Shown: in pieces, positions 52,208-61,566 of the stretch
Layout: the number at the start of each line of letters is the position of its first letter
Numbering within the stretch: the stretch's first letter is position 1
Assembly: GCA_002352225.1 (NCBI GenBank)
Contig: DEIA01000031.1
Location: 14,320 to 78,319 of the forward strand
Direction of reading: 5' to 3'
Length of the DNA: 64,000 bases
Origin: Flammeovirgaceae bacterium UBA2786
GTDB lineage: Bacteria; Bacteroidota; Bacteroidia; Cytophagales; Cyclobacteriaceae
Translations under genes and position numbers: made by a program
Notes under the pieces: model-generated
Told to the model about the DNA's origin: nothing
Database searches by the model: none
The model's input: only the letters and a program-made list of their open reading frames with translations

Positions 52208-54361
52208 ATGCGTTACATTGTTCTACTCTTACCAATTTTGATAGGCTGCAAGCCCGAAACTAAAGAATATAAAACCTGGAAAACCTACAATGGCTCTGCG
52301 GAAGGGATTAAATACTCTACTCTCACTCAGATTGATACCACCAACGTAGCACAACTACAGGTAGCCTGGACCTACCACACGGGTGATGCCGATACCTTAA
52401 ACGGATCTCAAATTCAATGCAACCCAATTGTTGTTGAGGGTGTGTTGTATGGTGTCGGTCCGCAAATGAAACTCTTCGCGATTGATGCCGCCACCGGAAA
52501 AGAAATGTGGGTGTTTGATGCTAATGCACCAACAGATTTCGACCATCACCGGCTGTCGTATCATATTATGATTAACAGCCGCGGGGTAGCCTACTGGACA
52601 GACGGCCAGCAAGACAAACGTATTTTTTTTACCGCAGGCTCACTCACGTATGCTGTTGATGCAAATACCGGCAAACCAATTCCAACTTTTGGTAATAAAG
52701 GCGCTATCGATTTGCATAATGATTTGGGTCGCGATGCAAAAGATTTATTTGTTGTGAGTACCTCGCCCGGGGTAGTCTATAAAAATTTGCTCATTATGGG
52801 CACCCGCGTAAACGAAGCGCCACCCAGCGCACCGGGACACATTCGGGCGTATGATGTAGTTACCGGAAAACTGCAATGGATATTCCACACCATTCCCCAA
52901 CCGGGTGAATATGGCTATGAAACGTGGGACGATAAAGATGCCTGGCAACATATAGGAGGTGCAAACGCGTGGAGCGGATTTTCTTTAGATGAAGAAAGAG
53001 GAATTCTGTTTGCCCCTACCGGATCGGCCGCTTATGATTTTTATGGAGGCAAGCGCAAAGGCTCGAATTTATTTGCCAATTGTTTGCTGGCGTTGGATGC
53101 CAACACAGGCAAACGCATCTGGCACTTTCAGTTTATGCATCACGATTTGTGGGATAAAGATTTACCCACACCGCCCGCACTGGTTACACTTTATCAAAAT
53201 GGAAAGAAGATTGACGCTGTGACGCAAACCACCAAAAACGGAATGGTCTATGTATTTGAACGCGAAACCGGCAAACCTGTATTTGATATTGAGGAGATTT
53301 CCGTTGATACGGTAAGCGAACTGGAAGGTGAAAAAGTATGGCCCACACAACCTATTCCGGTAAAGCCTGCTCCTTTCTCGCGGCAAACTTTAACATTAGA
53401 CGATCTCAATCCCTATGTGCATGACACTACACGTTCTAAATTATACCGCGAAATGTTGGGCTATCGGTTTGGGAGTATGTTCATCCCGCCAGGCAAAACC
53501 CCTTCCTTAATATTTCCCGGATACGATGGTGGTGGTGAGTGGGGCGGCCCGGCTTTCGATCCGGCCACGGGAGTTTTATATGTAAATGCCAATGAAATGG
53601 CCTGGGTAATGAAGATGGTTGATAATAAACCAGCTGAGTCAAAATCAGAAACCTGGTTAACGGCTGGCCAACGGTTATATACACAACACTGCACTTCTTG
53701 TCATGGTGCCGATCGGAAAGGCACAGGAAACAATCCAACCTTGGTTAATATAAAATCAAAATATTCATCCACCACTTTTGCCGAAGTATTAAAAACCGGT
53801 CGCAGAATGATGCCAGCGTTTCAACAATTAAAAACAGAAGAAGTACAAGCTCTTACCTCGTATATTCTGGAACAGAAAGAAGTACAGGCCAATACTTTTA
53901 ATACAACCGTTACTCCATTTGATAGTGTAAACTTTATTCCTTATCGACTAAGTGGTTATACCAAGTTTATTACACCCGAAGGTTATCCTGCTATTAGTCC
54001 GCCCTGGGGAACCTTAAATGCGATTAACCTGAATACCGGAGAGTTTGAATGGAAAGTACCTTTGGGTGAATACGAAGAACTGAAAGCCCGCGGCATTCCG
54101 CCAACCGGAACCGAGAACTATGGCGGCCCTGTGGTTACGGCAGGAGGATTAGTGTTTATTGCCGCTACACGCGATAACAAGTTTCGTGCATTTCATAAAG
54201 CTACCGGCAAACTGTTGTGGGAGTACACCTTGCCCGCTTCTGGCTTTGCTACACCCGCAGTTTACGAATTAAATGGAAAACAATATGTAGTAATTGCCTG
54301 CGGAGGCGGCAAGCTGGGTACGAAACCAGGCGATGCCTATGTTGCATTTACTTTGCCATGA
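52208..54361 (+). CDS. PQQ-dependent dehydrogenase with cytochrome c domain
   Basis: 717 residues from the ATG at 52208; the first in-frame ATG at 52178 lacks a signal. Lipoprotein signal MRYIVLLLPILIGC. Beta-propeller repeats of the quinoprotein type follow (LQVAWTYHTGDAD, LFAIDAATGKEMWVFDAN, IRAYDVVTGKLQWIFHTIP, LLALDANTGKRIWHFQFMHHDLWD). A c-type haem site C495-T-S-C498-H499 is inserted before the last propeller part (GEFEWKVPLGEYEE, GKLLWEYTLPASGFATPAVYE). It should oxidise an alcohol or sugar in the periplasm and pass electrons to a cytochrome; substrate unknown. Confidence 0.92.
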   Translation: MRYIVLLLPILIGCKPETKEYKTWKTYNGSAEGIKYSTLTQIDTTNVAQLQVAWTYHTGDADTLNGSQIQCNPIVVEGVLYGVGPQMKLFAIDAATGKEMWVFDANAPTDFDHHRLSYHIMINSRGVAYWTDGQQDKRIFFTAGSLTYAVDANTGKPIPTFGNKGAIDLHNDLGRDAKDLFVVSTSPGVVYKNLLIMGTRVNEAPPSAPGHIRAYDVVTGKLQWIFHTIPQPGEYGYETWDDKDAWQHIGGANAWSGFSLDEERGILFAPTGSAAYDFYGGKRKGSNLFANCLLALDANTGKRIWHFQFMHHDLWDKDLPTPPALVTLYQNGKKIDAVTQTTKNGMVYVFERETGKPVFDIEEISVDTVSELEGEKVWPTQPIPVKPAPFSRQTLTLDDLNPYVHDTTRSKLYREMLGYRFGSMFIPPGKTPSLIFPGYDGGGEWGGPAFDPATGVLYVNANEMAWVMKMVDNKPAESKSETWLTAGQRLYTQHCTSCHGADRKGTGNNPTLVNIKSKYSSTTFAEVLKTGRRMMPAFQQLKTEEVQALTSYILEQKEVQANTFNTTVTPFDSVNFIPYRLSGYTKFITPEGYPAISPPWGTLNAINLNTGEFEWKVPLGEYEELKARGIPPTGTENYGGPVVTAGGLVFIAATRDNKFRAFHKATGKLLWEYTLPASGFATPAVYELNGKQYVVIACGGGKLGTKPGDAYVAFTLP

Positions 54362-54446
54362 TTTACTGAGGTTATCTTAAAAACAATTTGTGTTCAAGAT
54401 TTAAACTCTCATCTTTGCCCGATAACTCACAATTTATTTTACGTAT

Positions 54447-54917
54447 ATGCAAATTACAAAGCACAAAGTAGCCGGTATTCACTATACACTAACCGATAAT
54501 GCAGGCACAATTCTAGACACAAGTTCGGGCCGCGAGCCTTTGTATTACATTCATGGTATAGGGAATTTAATTCCAGGCATGGAAGAGGGACTGGAAGGAA
54601 AAGTAAAGGGCGACAAATTCAATATTAAAGTATCGCCTGAAAAAGGTTACGGAGTAAAAGACGATGCACTTACGAAGAAAGTACCGCGTACTGCATTTGG
54701 TACACAAGAAATAAAAGTTGGCATGCAATTTCAAACCAATCAAGGGCAGGTGGTAACGGTAACACACGTAGGACTTGAATCTATTACAGTAGATGCCAAC
54801 CATCCGCTGGCTGGCGTAGAATTAAATTTTGCTGTTGAGATAATTGAAATTCGTGATGCTTCCGCTGATGAAATTTCGCATGGCCATGTGCATGGCCCGG
54901 GTGGGCATCATCATTAA
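54447..54917 (+). CDS. slyD: FKBP-type peptidyl-prolyl isomerase, SlyD-like
   Basis: 156 residues. FKBP core (HYTLTDNAGTILDTSSGREPLYYIHGIGNLIPGMEEGLEGKVKGDKFNIKVSPEKGYG) with an IF chaperone insert (about 70-120) and NHPLAGVELNFAVEIIEIRDA closing the fold. The His-rich tail GHVHGPGGHHH can bind Ni2+ or Zn2+, as in SlyD. It acts as folding helper and metal store in the cytosol. A terminator lies after it. Confidence 0.93.
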   Translation: MQITKHKVAGIHYTLTDNAGTILDTSSGREPLYYIHGIGNLIPGMEEGLEGKVKGDKFNIKVSPEKGYGVKDDALTKKVPRTAFGTQEIKVGMQFQTNQGQVVTVTHVGLESITVDANHPLAGVELNFAVEIIEIRDASADEISHGHVHGPGGHHH

Positions 54918-54934
54918 GAATAATGTCATTCAAA

Positions 54935-54968
54935 CAAAAAAGGGTTAGCGTAAGTCAAACCTTTTTTT
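54935..54968. terminator. Terminator between convergent slyD and PD40 genes
   Basis: AAAAAAGG..TT (54936-54946) pairs with AA..CCTTTTTT (54957-54967), one mismatch, loop AGCGTAAGTC, with T-runs on both strands. It can work in both directions. Confidence 0.6.
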
Positions 54969-54994
54969 GTATTAACATAAATAAGACGCACAAA

Positions 54995-55945
54995 TTATTT
55001 CAGGGAATTCTTCAGAACCTCAAAACTTATCCAATAAATATTTCCGGTTCCATTCAGAAGCTGAGTCTGAAATTGCTGAATGGTTTGATAGGTTGCCGGT
55101 AATGCAAAAGTTGTTGGCAACTGATGGCGTTCGCTGGTAAAGAATAAACTCTTACCATCGGGCGAAACAAACGGGCAATAATCAAGCTGGTTAGAATTTA
55201 ATTGCGATAAATGCTTAGCTGGTTTCCAGTTTCCTTGCTGATCTTTCAGACTAATATAAAGATCACCCCCACCCGTATCGTCTTTTCTTCCGTACGAGGT
55301 AAAAATAATGTAATCTTCATTAGGCGAAACAAATGCATTAAACTCGTAAAATCTGGTATTTACTGCTGTATCGAGTGCAACCGGTTTTTGAAACTGATTC
55401 TGGTGGTACCGGGAAACATAAATATCTTCTCGACCCGGGCCGCCTGCATACGAAGCAGTAAAGTACAAGTTCCCGTTCTTTGCAACTGAGGGATAAAATT
55501 CATCTGAAGATGTATTTACGACTAATCCCAAATTTTCCGGCTCGTCCCAGGAGTTTCCTTTACGGACTACTTTCCAAATATCGAAATCTTTAGTTTCCGT
55601 TCCGGATAACGGACGATTGGATGCAAAGTATAAAGTTTTTCCATCCATGCTAAAAGCAGGCTCAAGGTCACTGAACCTTCCGGCAAATGGAGCTACCTGA
55701 GGTTTAGCCCAACCGGATTCTGATTTCTTGCTAAACACAATAGTTTGAAAACCCGACTTAGGTGTTGAAATCGTAAAATAGATTTCATTTCCATCAGGCG
55801 AAATTGCAAAATCACGTTCGTTCATGGCTGTGGATACAAACCCGGGCGCAAACATTTCGGGGGTTGCCGGTGGTACCGATAAGGCAAATTGAGCACTCAG
55901 TTTTGTTGTAAGCAAAACCAATCCTGCTAACAAGGTTAATCTCAT
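54995..55945 (-). CDS. WD40-like PD40 beta-propeller exported protein
   Basis: 316 residues with a signal peptide (MRLTLLAGLVLLTTKLSAQ). Repeated PD40 blades: RDFAISPDGNEIYFTIS, LEPAFSMDGKTLYFASNRPLSG, FYPSVAKNGNLYFTASYAGGPG, FNAFVSPNEDYIIFTSYGRKDD, LDYCPFVSPDGKSLFFTSERHQ. This is the TolB-like propeller. No peptidase or OmpA domain. It follows the sortase gene by 21 nt and is probably co-transcribed with it; a scaffold role at the periplasm or surface is inferred. Confidence 0.85.
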   Translation of the reverse strand: MRLTLLAGLVLLTTKLSAQFALSVPPATPEMFAPGFVSTAMNERDFAISPDGNEIYFTISTPKSGFQTIVFSKKSESGWAKPQVAPFAGRFSDLEPAFSMDGKTLYFASNRPLSGTETKDFDIWKVVRKGNSWDEPENLGLVVNTSSDEFYPSVAKNGNLYFTASYAGGPGREDIYVSRYHQNQFQKPVALDTAVNTRFYEFNAFVSPNEDYIIFTSYGRKDDTGGGDLYISLKDQQGNWKPAKHLSQLNSNQLDYCPFVSPDGKSLFFTSERHQLPTTFALPATYQTIQQFQTQLLNGTGNIYWISFEVLKNSLK

Positions 55946-55966
55946 AGTTGAGGAATTTTAAAATTA

Positions 55967-58900
55967 TTACCGAATTAATACAATCTTACCTCTTTCACGG
56001 ATTGCATTGTCTGGTGTTGCAATTTGCAGGTTATAATAATACACTCCTGGTGCCAGTAATCCACCCGTTGCATCGGTGCCCTCCCATACCAACTCGTTTG
56101 TACCTACATGAAATGGGATCAGATCAGACCATTCAAAAGTATGTAATCGTTTACCTTCCGAAGAAAAAATTTCCAACTGAAATTCGCCTGGCAATGCTCC
56201 TGTTAACACAAATTGAAAAGCAAACCTACCCTGCGAAGGGTTTGGATACACACCCTTCCACTGAAGCGAAGGCGTACTTTCAACCTGAAATGAAACCTGA
56301 TAAGGTGTACTTCCTGCCAGGTTTCCTTTTGCATCGGCTCCCTGCACAGAGAGTTCATACATGCCATCTTCCAGAGCGGGCCGGAATTCTACCCGAAACG
56401 GTGACGTAGCCGTTGCCGGATACCAGGTAACCTGTGGGCTGCTGAATGCTATTCTTTTAAATGTACAGGCCGGGGCATTACAATTACTACCCAGTAACAA
56501 AGTAAAGCCAATCGTATCGGCTTTAAATAAAAATTTATTCTCATCCTGAAGTTCAACTATAATAACCGGTGCCGATGAAACAAAATCTCCATTGCGCAAC
56601 TGCCGCCCATCTACCGTTACATTAAGTACCGGAGGTACCTTATCGGCCTCCACATACAAATAATCTACCAACGACATAAAATTATTTTCGTAGTATGCTT
56701 CGGGCACTACCTTGTTGTTTACGGTAGCATTAAGTGTATTGCTTCCCTCCTTTCCCGTTGAACCAGACAAGTAAACAAATGAAGTAATCTCTCCGGGCAA
56801 GGGGGCATTAATCTCAAAAGTTTGCACGTGGCGTGCTTGTGTTTGAATGTTCACTTCCTCAATTTCAACCGGTAACATTCCTGTAAACGCTTTATTCGAA
56901 ATATTTTTGAAATCAAACGAAGCACTCCAGGATTCACCTTCTTGTACATGCTGCGATTCTTGTTCTCCTGCGTACATCAGTAATCCTTCTGCTGGCGATT
57001 CATACAACACTAACCAATGTTTCCACAACGCTGGGGTAAGATTGGTTTCATCGGTGGTGGTAAACACTACGCGCAAGTACGGATAATCAATAGCAGATAT
57101 AGACGTAAGGTTATATACAACCGGCACGTTATCGGCCACTAGCACCTCCGCACCGGCTGGTGTAATACCATAAATAGAAAAAGAAACCAAATCTTCCGGA
57201 TCAGGCAATTCAGCACTTCGTTTAAATTCATTCCAACTCAGGGCTGGGCCAATCAGGGTTGATTTCATAGAGCCTGAAGAATTACGACCCGTTATAGTAC
57301 CAGAAGTACTCAGCACCTGTTCGTTTGCCGGAGCAATAGATGAACGAACAATACGTGCACTGCCTGCTGGTGCACCCTTCTTACCAAAAACTACAATGGG
57401 CTCGCCTGCTTGTAATAAATCAAAATCGGCTGGGCTAATCCCTAACTGAGCGAGTGAATTTTTGGCTGCAACGGGCCACGCGTTATACGATGGATTGTGA
57501 ATTGTAAATATTATAACTGAGTCGCCAGGTGCTACGGCATTTACATACGCAATCAGATCATCACCTAATCCTGTTTCCAACTCATGATATAAAAAACTAT
57601 TGATTACTTGTGGCTCGCGCCCACACGTGCGCGGATCTTGAAAATTAAACGGTAAGGCCGGGTAAGGCATGGCCGTGTTTTTATTAAAAGCTACCAAGTT
57701 AAATGAATGATTGCGGCAAGGCTGGCCTTGTGTGCTCAGGTTAAACTCAGAACCATTAATCTTAAAAGATGCTTCGGTGTAGGGTAATGGATTTTCGCTA
57801 CCCGGAATAGTTACAGAAACCTGTACTTGCGTTTCTTCAAAAGAAAATGGAACGCTTCCGGAGGGAGCAATTAAATTCAAATACGAATTATACTCCACTT
57901 GCTTCGGTCTGAGTTGCGCCCAACCCTCTTCACTATTATCAATAAACGAAAAACTACTCGTTGTCCAATCGGTACTTTCTCCTGGTTGTGGTGTCTTAAA
58001 ACGCGTTCGCCAATAATACGCGGTAGAGTCTGTAGCCGGTAGCGTAATCTCTGTCTCGGCCAGTACCGAACCTGCTACCACACGATTGATTTTATACTGA
58101 CTATCGAACGTGTTTACAGAGTCTATCTCAATTTCATACTCGCGGTTTGGCGACCGCAGATTAGTGGATTGCCAAAGTAGCTTTACAGCCCGTTGTCCAA
58201 CTATGGCAAAATTTTTTGGAAACAGATTAAAGGTGGTACTGGTTGCAATAAAACTTTCAAGTGTAGCTTCATTATTTGTTTCATCCTGTTCTTCAATAGC
58301 ATCATCCGGATCGAGTATAACGTTAAACTGATTTAACCCACCACCCTGAGCCAAACCCTTTATATGAAAATAAACTGTATCGGTGTTGTAAACAGGTGTA
58401 AAGAGTGAGTCGTAGTGTACCTGCAACCCATCACCAAGCGAGCGTGTAACCGAAATTTTTAAAGGAGAATCTTTTGCCAGTCCCCGGTTATGCCGCACAA
58501 TCCGAATGGCAAATGAATCGCTGGCTACCGTTACCGGTTTTCCATCGAACGACACAAGTGCAAGATCAGCCGGCTTGATTTCATAATCAGGTTTTGAAAA
58601 ATTTAAAAGTTTAACAGCCGGATCGCCCAGCAAAACCATTTGTTGTACTTGTGTGATGTTGGCCATATTAGCTACAGCCGATTGCAGATATTGCCGGGCC
58701 ACTTCCTTTTGCACATCTCCAATGCCTTTACCTGCGTACTGGGTATCGTTAAACCCAACCTGATAAAATAATCCGGAATAGTATTGTAACGAATAGGTGA
58801 ACCCATACGAACTGTGGGCAATAAATGCCCGTGCACCTTTATTTTGTGCATTTATCCAATCTTCGCCAAACGCCTGTGCGTTTGAAAAAAAATTACCCGC

Positions 58901-60895
58901 ATTACAGCCGTTAATTAAAAATACAGGATACTTACCCGGATTTGCATAGCCTAAAGTAGGGTCGGTTGCAAATCCAATATCAATATCAATTGTACTGGGA
59001 GAAGAGTGCCCGAAGAAGGTAACCAGGTTTACACCCGCATTTACTTCATCCGAAATATTAATCAACTCAACCGGATTCGGATCGCGTTTGGCAATTGTAG
59101 TTATCGAGCCCCCCCAATTGGGTTGTTCGGCAACAGATTTGAATCCATCCAGATACTCGCGAAAGAGTATCAGTTCTGTTGGTAAAATACCACCACTTAA
59201 ATGCAATCCTTTCTTCTGCCAGGATTGCAGCGCAGGCATTTCAGTTTCAATAATTTTATTCAGATAGGCAGCAACTTGCACCGATGTAGTAGCCGATAAT
59301 CTTCCGGTAGGAACAGCAGGCTCGTATGTGGTACCGCCTAATCCTGCCGTATACGTCATATCGGCACCGGGCGAACCCGCAGGCGGAACAAAATCTTTTG
59401 TTATAGAAGCAGATGGATTAATGAGCCTATGATAACCTGAACTCACATCTCGGCCTTTGCCAATCAGAAATAAATACTGAGGTGAGCCTTCGCCTACCAT
59501 GTAGCGCATAAACTCATAAATAGCCCGCGGAGATGTTTCGCCATAATTAAACTGATTATATAACTGATCAACTGATACTACTAACGTATCATAACCACCA
59601 CCCGCTTCGGAAGCTCTATAGCCGGCATAGGATTTTACAGGATTGGCATAACCACCGGCAGCCTGCATTAAATCTTTATGGGATATAACAATGTAATCCG
59701 CTTGCGATGGTGTAATCGATCTGAATTTAACATGCTTCAACGTTGCCGTACGAGTTTGATCAAATAAAAATAAAACGCGCGAAGTTTGCGCCTGATCAAC
59801 AATCGCTTTTAATGTTATTCCCGTTAATTGAGTTCCTATGCTTCTTGGACTTGTATTATCTGTTACATCCCACACACGTGTAGTAGAATTTGCTCCGCTC
59901 CACTCTACATACGATTTACCTCCTGCGTTTTCTGCCAACCGGAATGTTTGCGCTGTTGGTGTTGCGAGTTGAAAATTTTGCGGAAATGTAACACGTACAT
60001 ACGAGACGCTAAATTGAAAACGATTATTGGCTTCAGCAGGGGCCGCTAATCGAATAGTTACACGGCCATCTGCACCCACATCGCTCCACAAAAGCGGATA
60101 CGTAAGCTTCGGAGTGGCAAAACCATTAAACCTATACGTGTCTAATAATCGTAACGATGCTGCATTCTGCCCCACATAAATTTGTGCGGTGTGCGGAATC
60201 TGATCGCGACCTGCCAACAAAATTTCTATCTGCGGATTTTCCGCAGCGGGCACCGTTTGGATAACCTGATCAATCACATAATCTATGCTTTGGTTCTGCC
60301 TGATGGCCACACCAGTCCAACCCTCACCCTCATCAAAGTGTGTAAAACGCAGCACATCATTTAAAAGATTACCTCCGGAGTATTGCTCTTTATTAATTAA
60401 CAATTGGTTTGCCTGATGATGCGTTTGGGCAGGAAGTGCTGAAACATTCACTTCAGAGAAACCGGAAATCCGCTTACCCAGTGTAGCAAATAACGGCCAG
60501 GTAAGAAAATACGCTGTAGTATCGCTGTATAGATTATAATACGAATGTGGTTGCGCAGCGGTTGGTTTATATAAATCCTTATCTAACGTACCATCATTGC
60601 TGTTACCAAAAAACTCGATGTAGTCAGAAGTATTAAACATGGCATCGTCCTGCCCCTCTACCCGAATGGCCTGTTCTACCCCGCGATGATAAATTTGAAT
60701 CTGACGGGGATCTACGGAATTAACAGGAACTCCGGCATTTTGTAAATCTGCATACGTAAGCCGGTAAACACCCTTGTTTGCTATGGGTATGCGGTAATAA
60801 CTCTGGCCTGCTATTATCCACGAGTTGGAGTATTGACCCAAAGCTGAAAAAGATGCAATGAATAAAGCGAAACAAAGCCAAAAACCAATCCGCAC
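55967..60895 (-). CDS. Putative type IX secretion sortase PorU2 (C25 cysteine peptidase)
   Basis: 1642 residues with a GTG start and signal peptide (RIGFWLCFALFIASFSALG). An N-terminal beta domain (SYYRIPIANKGVYRLTYADLQNAGVPV) precedes a gingipain-type C25 peptidase at about 400-790: His630 in VTFFGHSSP and Cys664 in NGCNAGNFF, 34 residues apart as in gingipains. CARDB/beta-sandwich domains fill the middle, and a Por sorting tail (YPNPSQGRFAFQFVLTGALPG ... GTNELVWEGTDATGGLLAPGVYYYNL) closes it. Length fits PorU2, longer than classic PorU. It is expected to process or attach T9SS cargo at the surface. Confidence 0.9.
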   Translation of the reverse strand: MRIGFWLCFALFIASFSALGQYSNSWIIAGQSYYRIPIANKGVYRLTYADLQNAGVPVNSVDPRQIQIYHRGVEQAIRVEGQDDAMFNTSDYIEFFGNSNDGTLDKDLYKPTAAQPHSYYNLYSDTTAYFLTWPLFATLGKRISGFSEVNVSALPAQTHHQANQLLINKEQYSGGNLLNDVLRFTHFDEGEGWTGVAIRQNQSIDYVIDQVIQTVPAAENPQIEILLAGRDQIPHTAQIYVGQNAASLRLLDTYRFNGFATPKLTYPLLWSDVGADGRVTIRLAAPAEANNRFQFSVSYVRVTFPQNFQLATPTAQTFRLAENAGGKSYVEWSGANSTTRVWDVTDNTSPRSIGTQLTGITLKAIVDQAQTSRVLFLFDQTRTATLKHVKFRSITPSQADYIVISHKDLMQAAGGYANPVKSYAGYRASEAGGGYDTLVVSVDQLYNQFNYGETSPRAIYEFMRYMVGEGSPQYLFLIGKGRDVSSGYHRLINPSASITKDFVPPAGSPGADMTYTAGLGGTTYEPAVPTGRLSATTSVQVAAYLNKIIETEMPALQSWQKKGLHLSGGILPTELILFREYLDGFKSVAEQPNWGGSITTIAKRDPNPVELINISDEVNAGVNLVTFFGHSSPSTIDIDIGFATDPTLGYANPGKYPVFLINGCNAGNFFSNAQAFGEDWINAQNKGARAFIAHSSYGFTYSLQYYSGLFYQVGFNDTQYAGKGIGDVQKEVARQYLQSAVANMANITQVQQMVLLGDPAVKLLNFSKPDYEIKPADLALVSFDGKPVTVASDSFAIRIVRHNRGLAKDSPLKISVTRSLGDGLQVHYDSLFTPVYNTDTVYFHIKGLAQGGGLNQFNVILDPDDAIEEQDETNNEATLESFIATSTTFNLFPKNFAIVGQRAVKLLWQSTNLRSPNREYEIEIDSVNTFDSQYKINRVVAGSVLAETEITLPATDSTAYYWRTRFKTPQPGESTDWTTSSFSFIDNSEEGWAQLRPKQVEYNSYLNLIAPSGSVPFSFEETQVQVSVTIPGSENPLPYTEASFKINGSEFNLSTQGQPCRNHSFNLVAFNKNTAMPYPALPFNFQDPRTCGREPQVINSFLYHELETGLGDDLIAYVNAVAPGDSVIIFTIHNPSYNAWPVAAKNSLAQLGISPADFDLLQAGEPIVVFGKKGAPAGSARIVRSSIAPANEQVLSTSGTITGRNSSGSMKSTLIGPALSWNEFKRSAELPDPEDLVSFSIYGITPAGAEVLVADNVPVVYNLTSISAIDYPYLRVVFTTTDETNLTPALWKHWLVLYESPAEGLLMYAGEQESQHVQEGESWSASFDFKNISNKAFTGMLPVEIEEVNIQTQARHVQTFEINAPLPGEITSFVYLSGSTGKEGSNTLNATVNNKVVPEAYYENNFMSLVDYLYVEADKVPPVLNVTVDGRQLRNGDFVSSAPVIIVELQDENKFLFKADTIGFTLLLGSNCNAPACTFKRIAFSSPQVTWYPATATSPFRVEFRPALEDGMYELSVQGADAKGNLAGSTPYQVSFQVESTPSLQWKGVYPNPSQGRFAFQFVLTGALPGEFQLEIFSSEGKRLHTFEWSDLIPFHVGTNELVWEGTDATGGLLAPGVYYYNLQIATPDNAIRERGKIVLIR

Positions 60896-61119
60896 AGTAA
60901 TCCTTTAAGTTATTGATTGTAAATACCAGGGTAAAAATACGGGTAACTGGGTGTTTCGCTTCTTAAATTCAGGTAAAATGAGGGCCTTTAAAGACTTAAG
61001 AGTGTACGCTTTTAATTTTCAGGCTGTTCATTTATGATCAAAAAAGTAAAGCTCAAAAAACAAAAATTCGCTTTTTGGCCTGTTTTAAAGCATTTTTGCA
61101 CGCTAATCAATTTGGCTTA

Positions 61120-61140
61120 GTACTTGGTGATGCCAAGTAC
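61120..61140. promoter_or_regulatory. Palindromic operator upstream of padR
   Basis: GTACTTGG-TGATG-CCAAGTAC, perfect 8-bp arms, ending 22 nt before the padR ATG. A TTTG at 61095-61098 lies about 19 nt upstream of a TAGTACTTG -7-like box that overlaps the left arm. This position suits autorepression by PadR. Confidence 0.65.
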
Positions 61141-61162
61141 CGATCAGTAAAAGTCGGTAACT

Positions 61163-61504
61163 ATGAACATGGAGAACACACAAGTGCAGATGAGAAAGGG
61201 CATACTCGAATACTGCATCCTGCATATAATTTCGCGGGGTGAAGTGTATGCCACCGATATGATTGATGAACTGACAGCCGCCAAAATGATTGTGGTGGAA
61301 GGAACCCTGTACCCGTTGCTTACGCGATTAAAGAATGCCGGGTTACTGGAGTACAAGTGGGTGGAGTCTAAATCGGGCCCACCCCGCAAGTATTATACGC
61401 TTACTATTGAAGGTGAAAAGTTTTTGCAGGGCCTTACCGAAACGTGGAATGAAATGGTGAGCAGTACAGAAATGATTACACAACGCCCCAAAGAAATAGC
61501 CTAA
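61163..61504 (+). CDS. PadR-family transcriptional regulator
   Basis: 113 residues. Typical short PadR: VQMRKGILEYCILHIISRGEVYATDMIDELTAAKMIVVEGTLYPLLTRLKNAGLLEYKWVESKSGPPRKYYTLTIEGEKFLQGLTETW, a winged helix plus dimer helix. In Bacteroidota it stands before PspC/DUF2807 envelope genes, as here. It probably represses its own transcript through the palindrome at 61120. Confidence 0.94.
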   Translation: MNMENTQVQMRKGILEYCILHIISRGEVYATDMIDELTAAKMIVVEGTLYPLLTRLKNAGLLEYKWVESKSGPPRKYYTLTIEGEKFLQGLTETWNEMVSSTEMITQRPKEIA

Positions 61505-61566
61505 CAAAATTCAGAATTCAAAACCTACGCTCTGAATCTCAAATCTTGAACCTCGAATATTAAATC
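61505..61566. other. Low-complexity spacer between padR and pspC
   Basis: The 62-nt gap consists of degenerate repeats (TCAGAATTC, CTGAATCTCAAATCTTGAACCTCGAAT), a pattern common in Bacteroidota spacers. I see no promoter or hairpin in it, so the two genes are likely co-transcribed. Confidence 0.4.
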
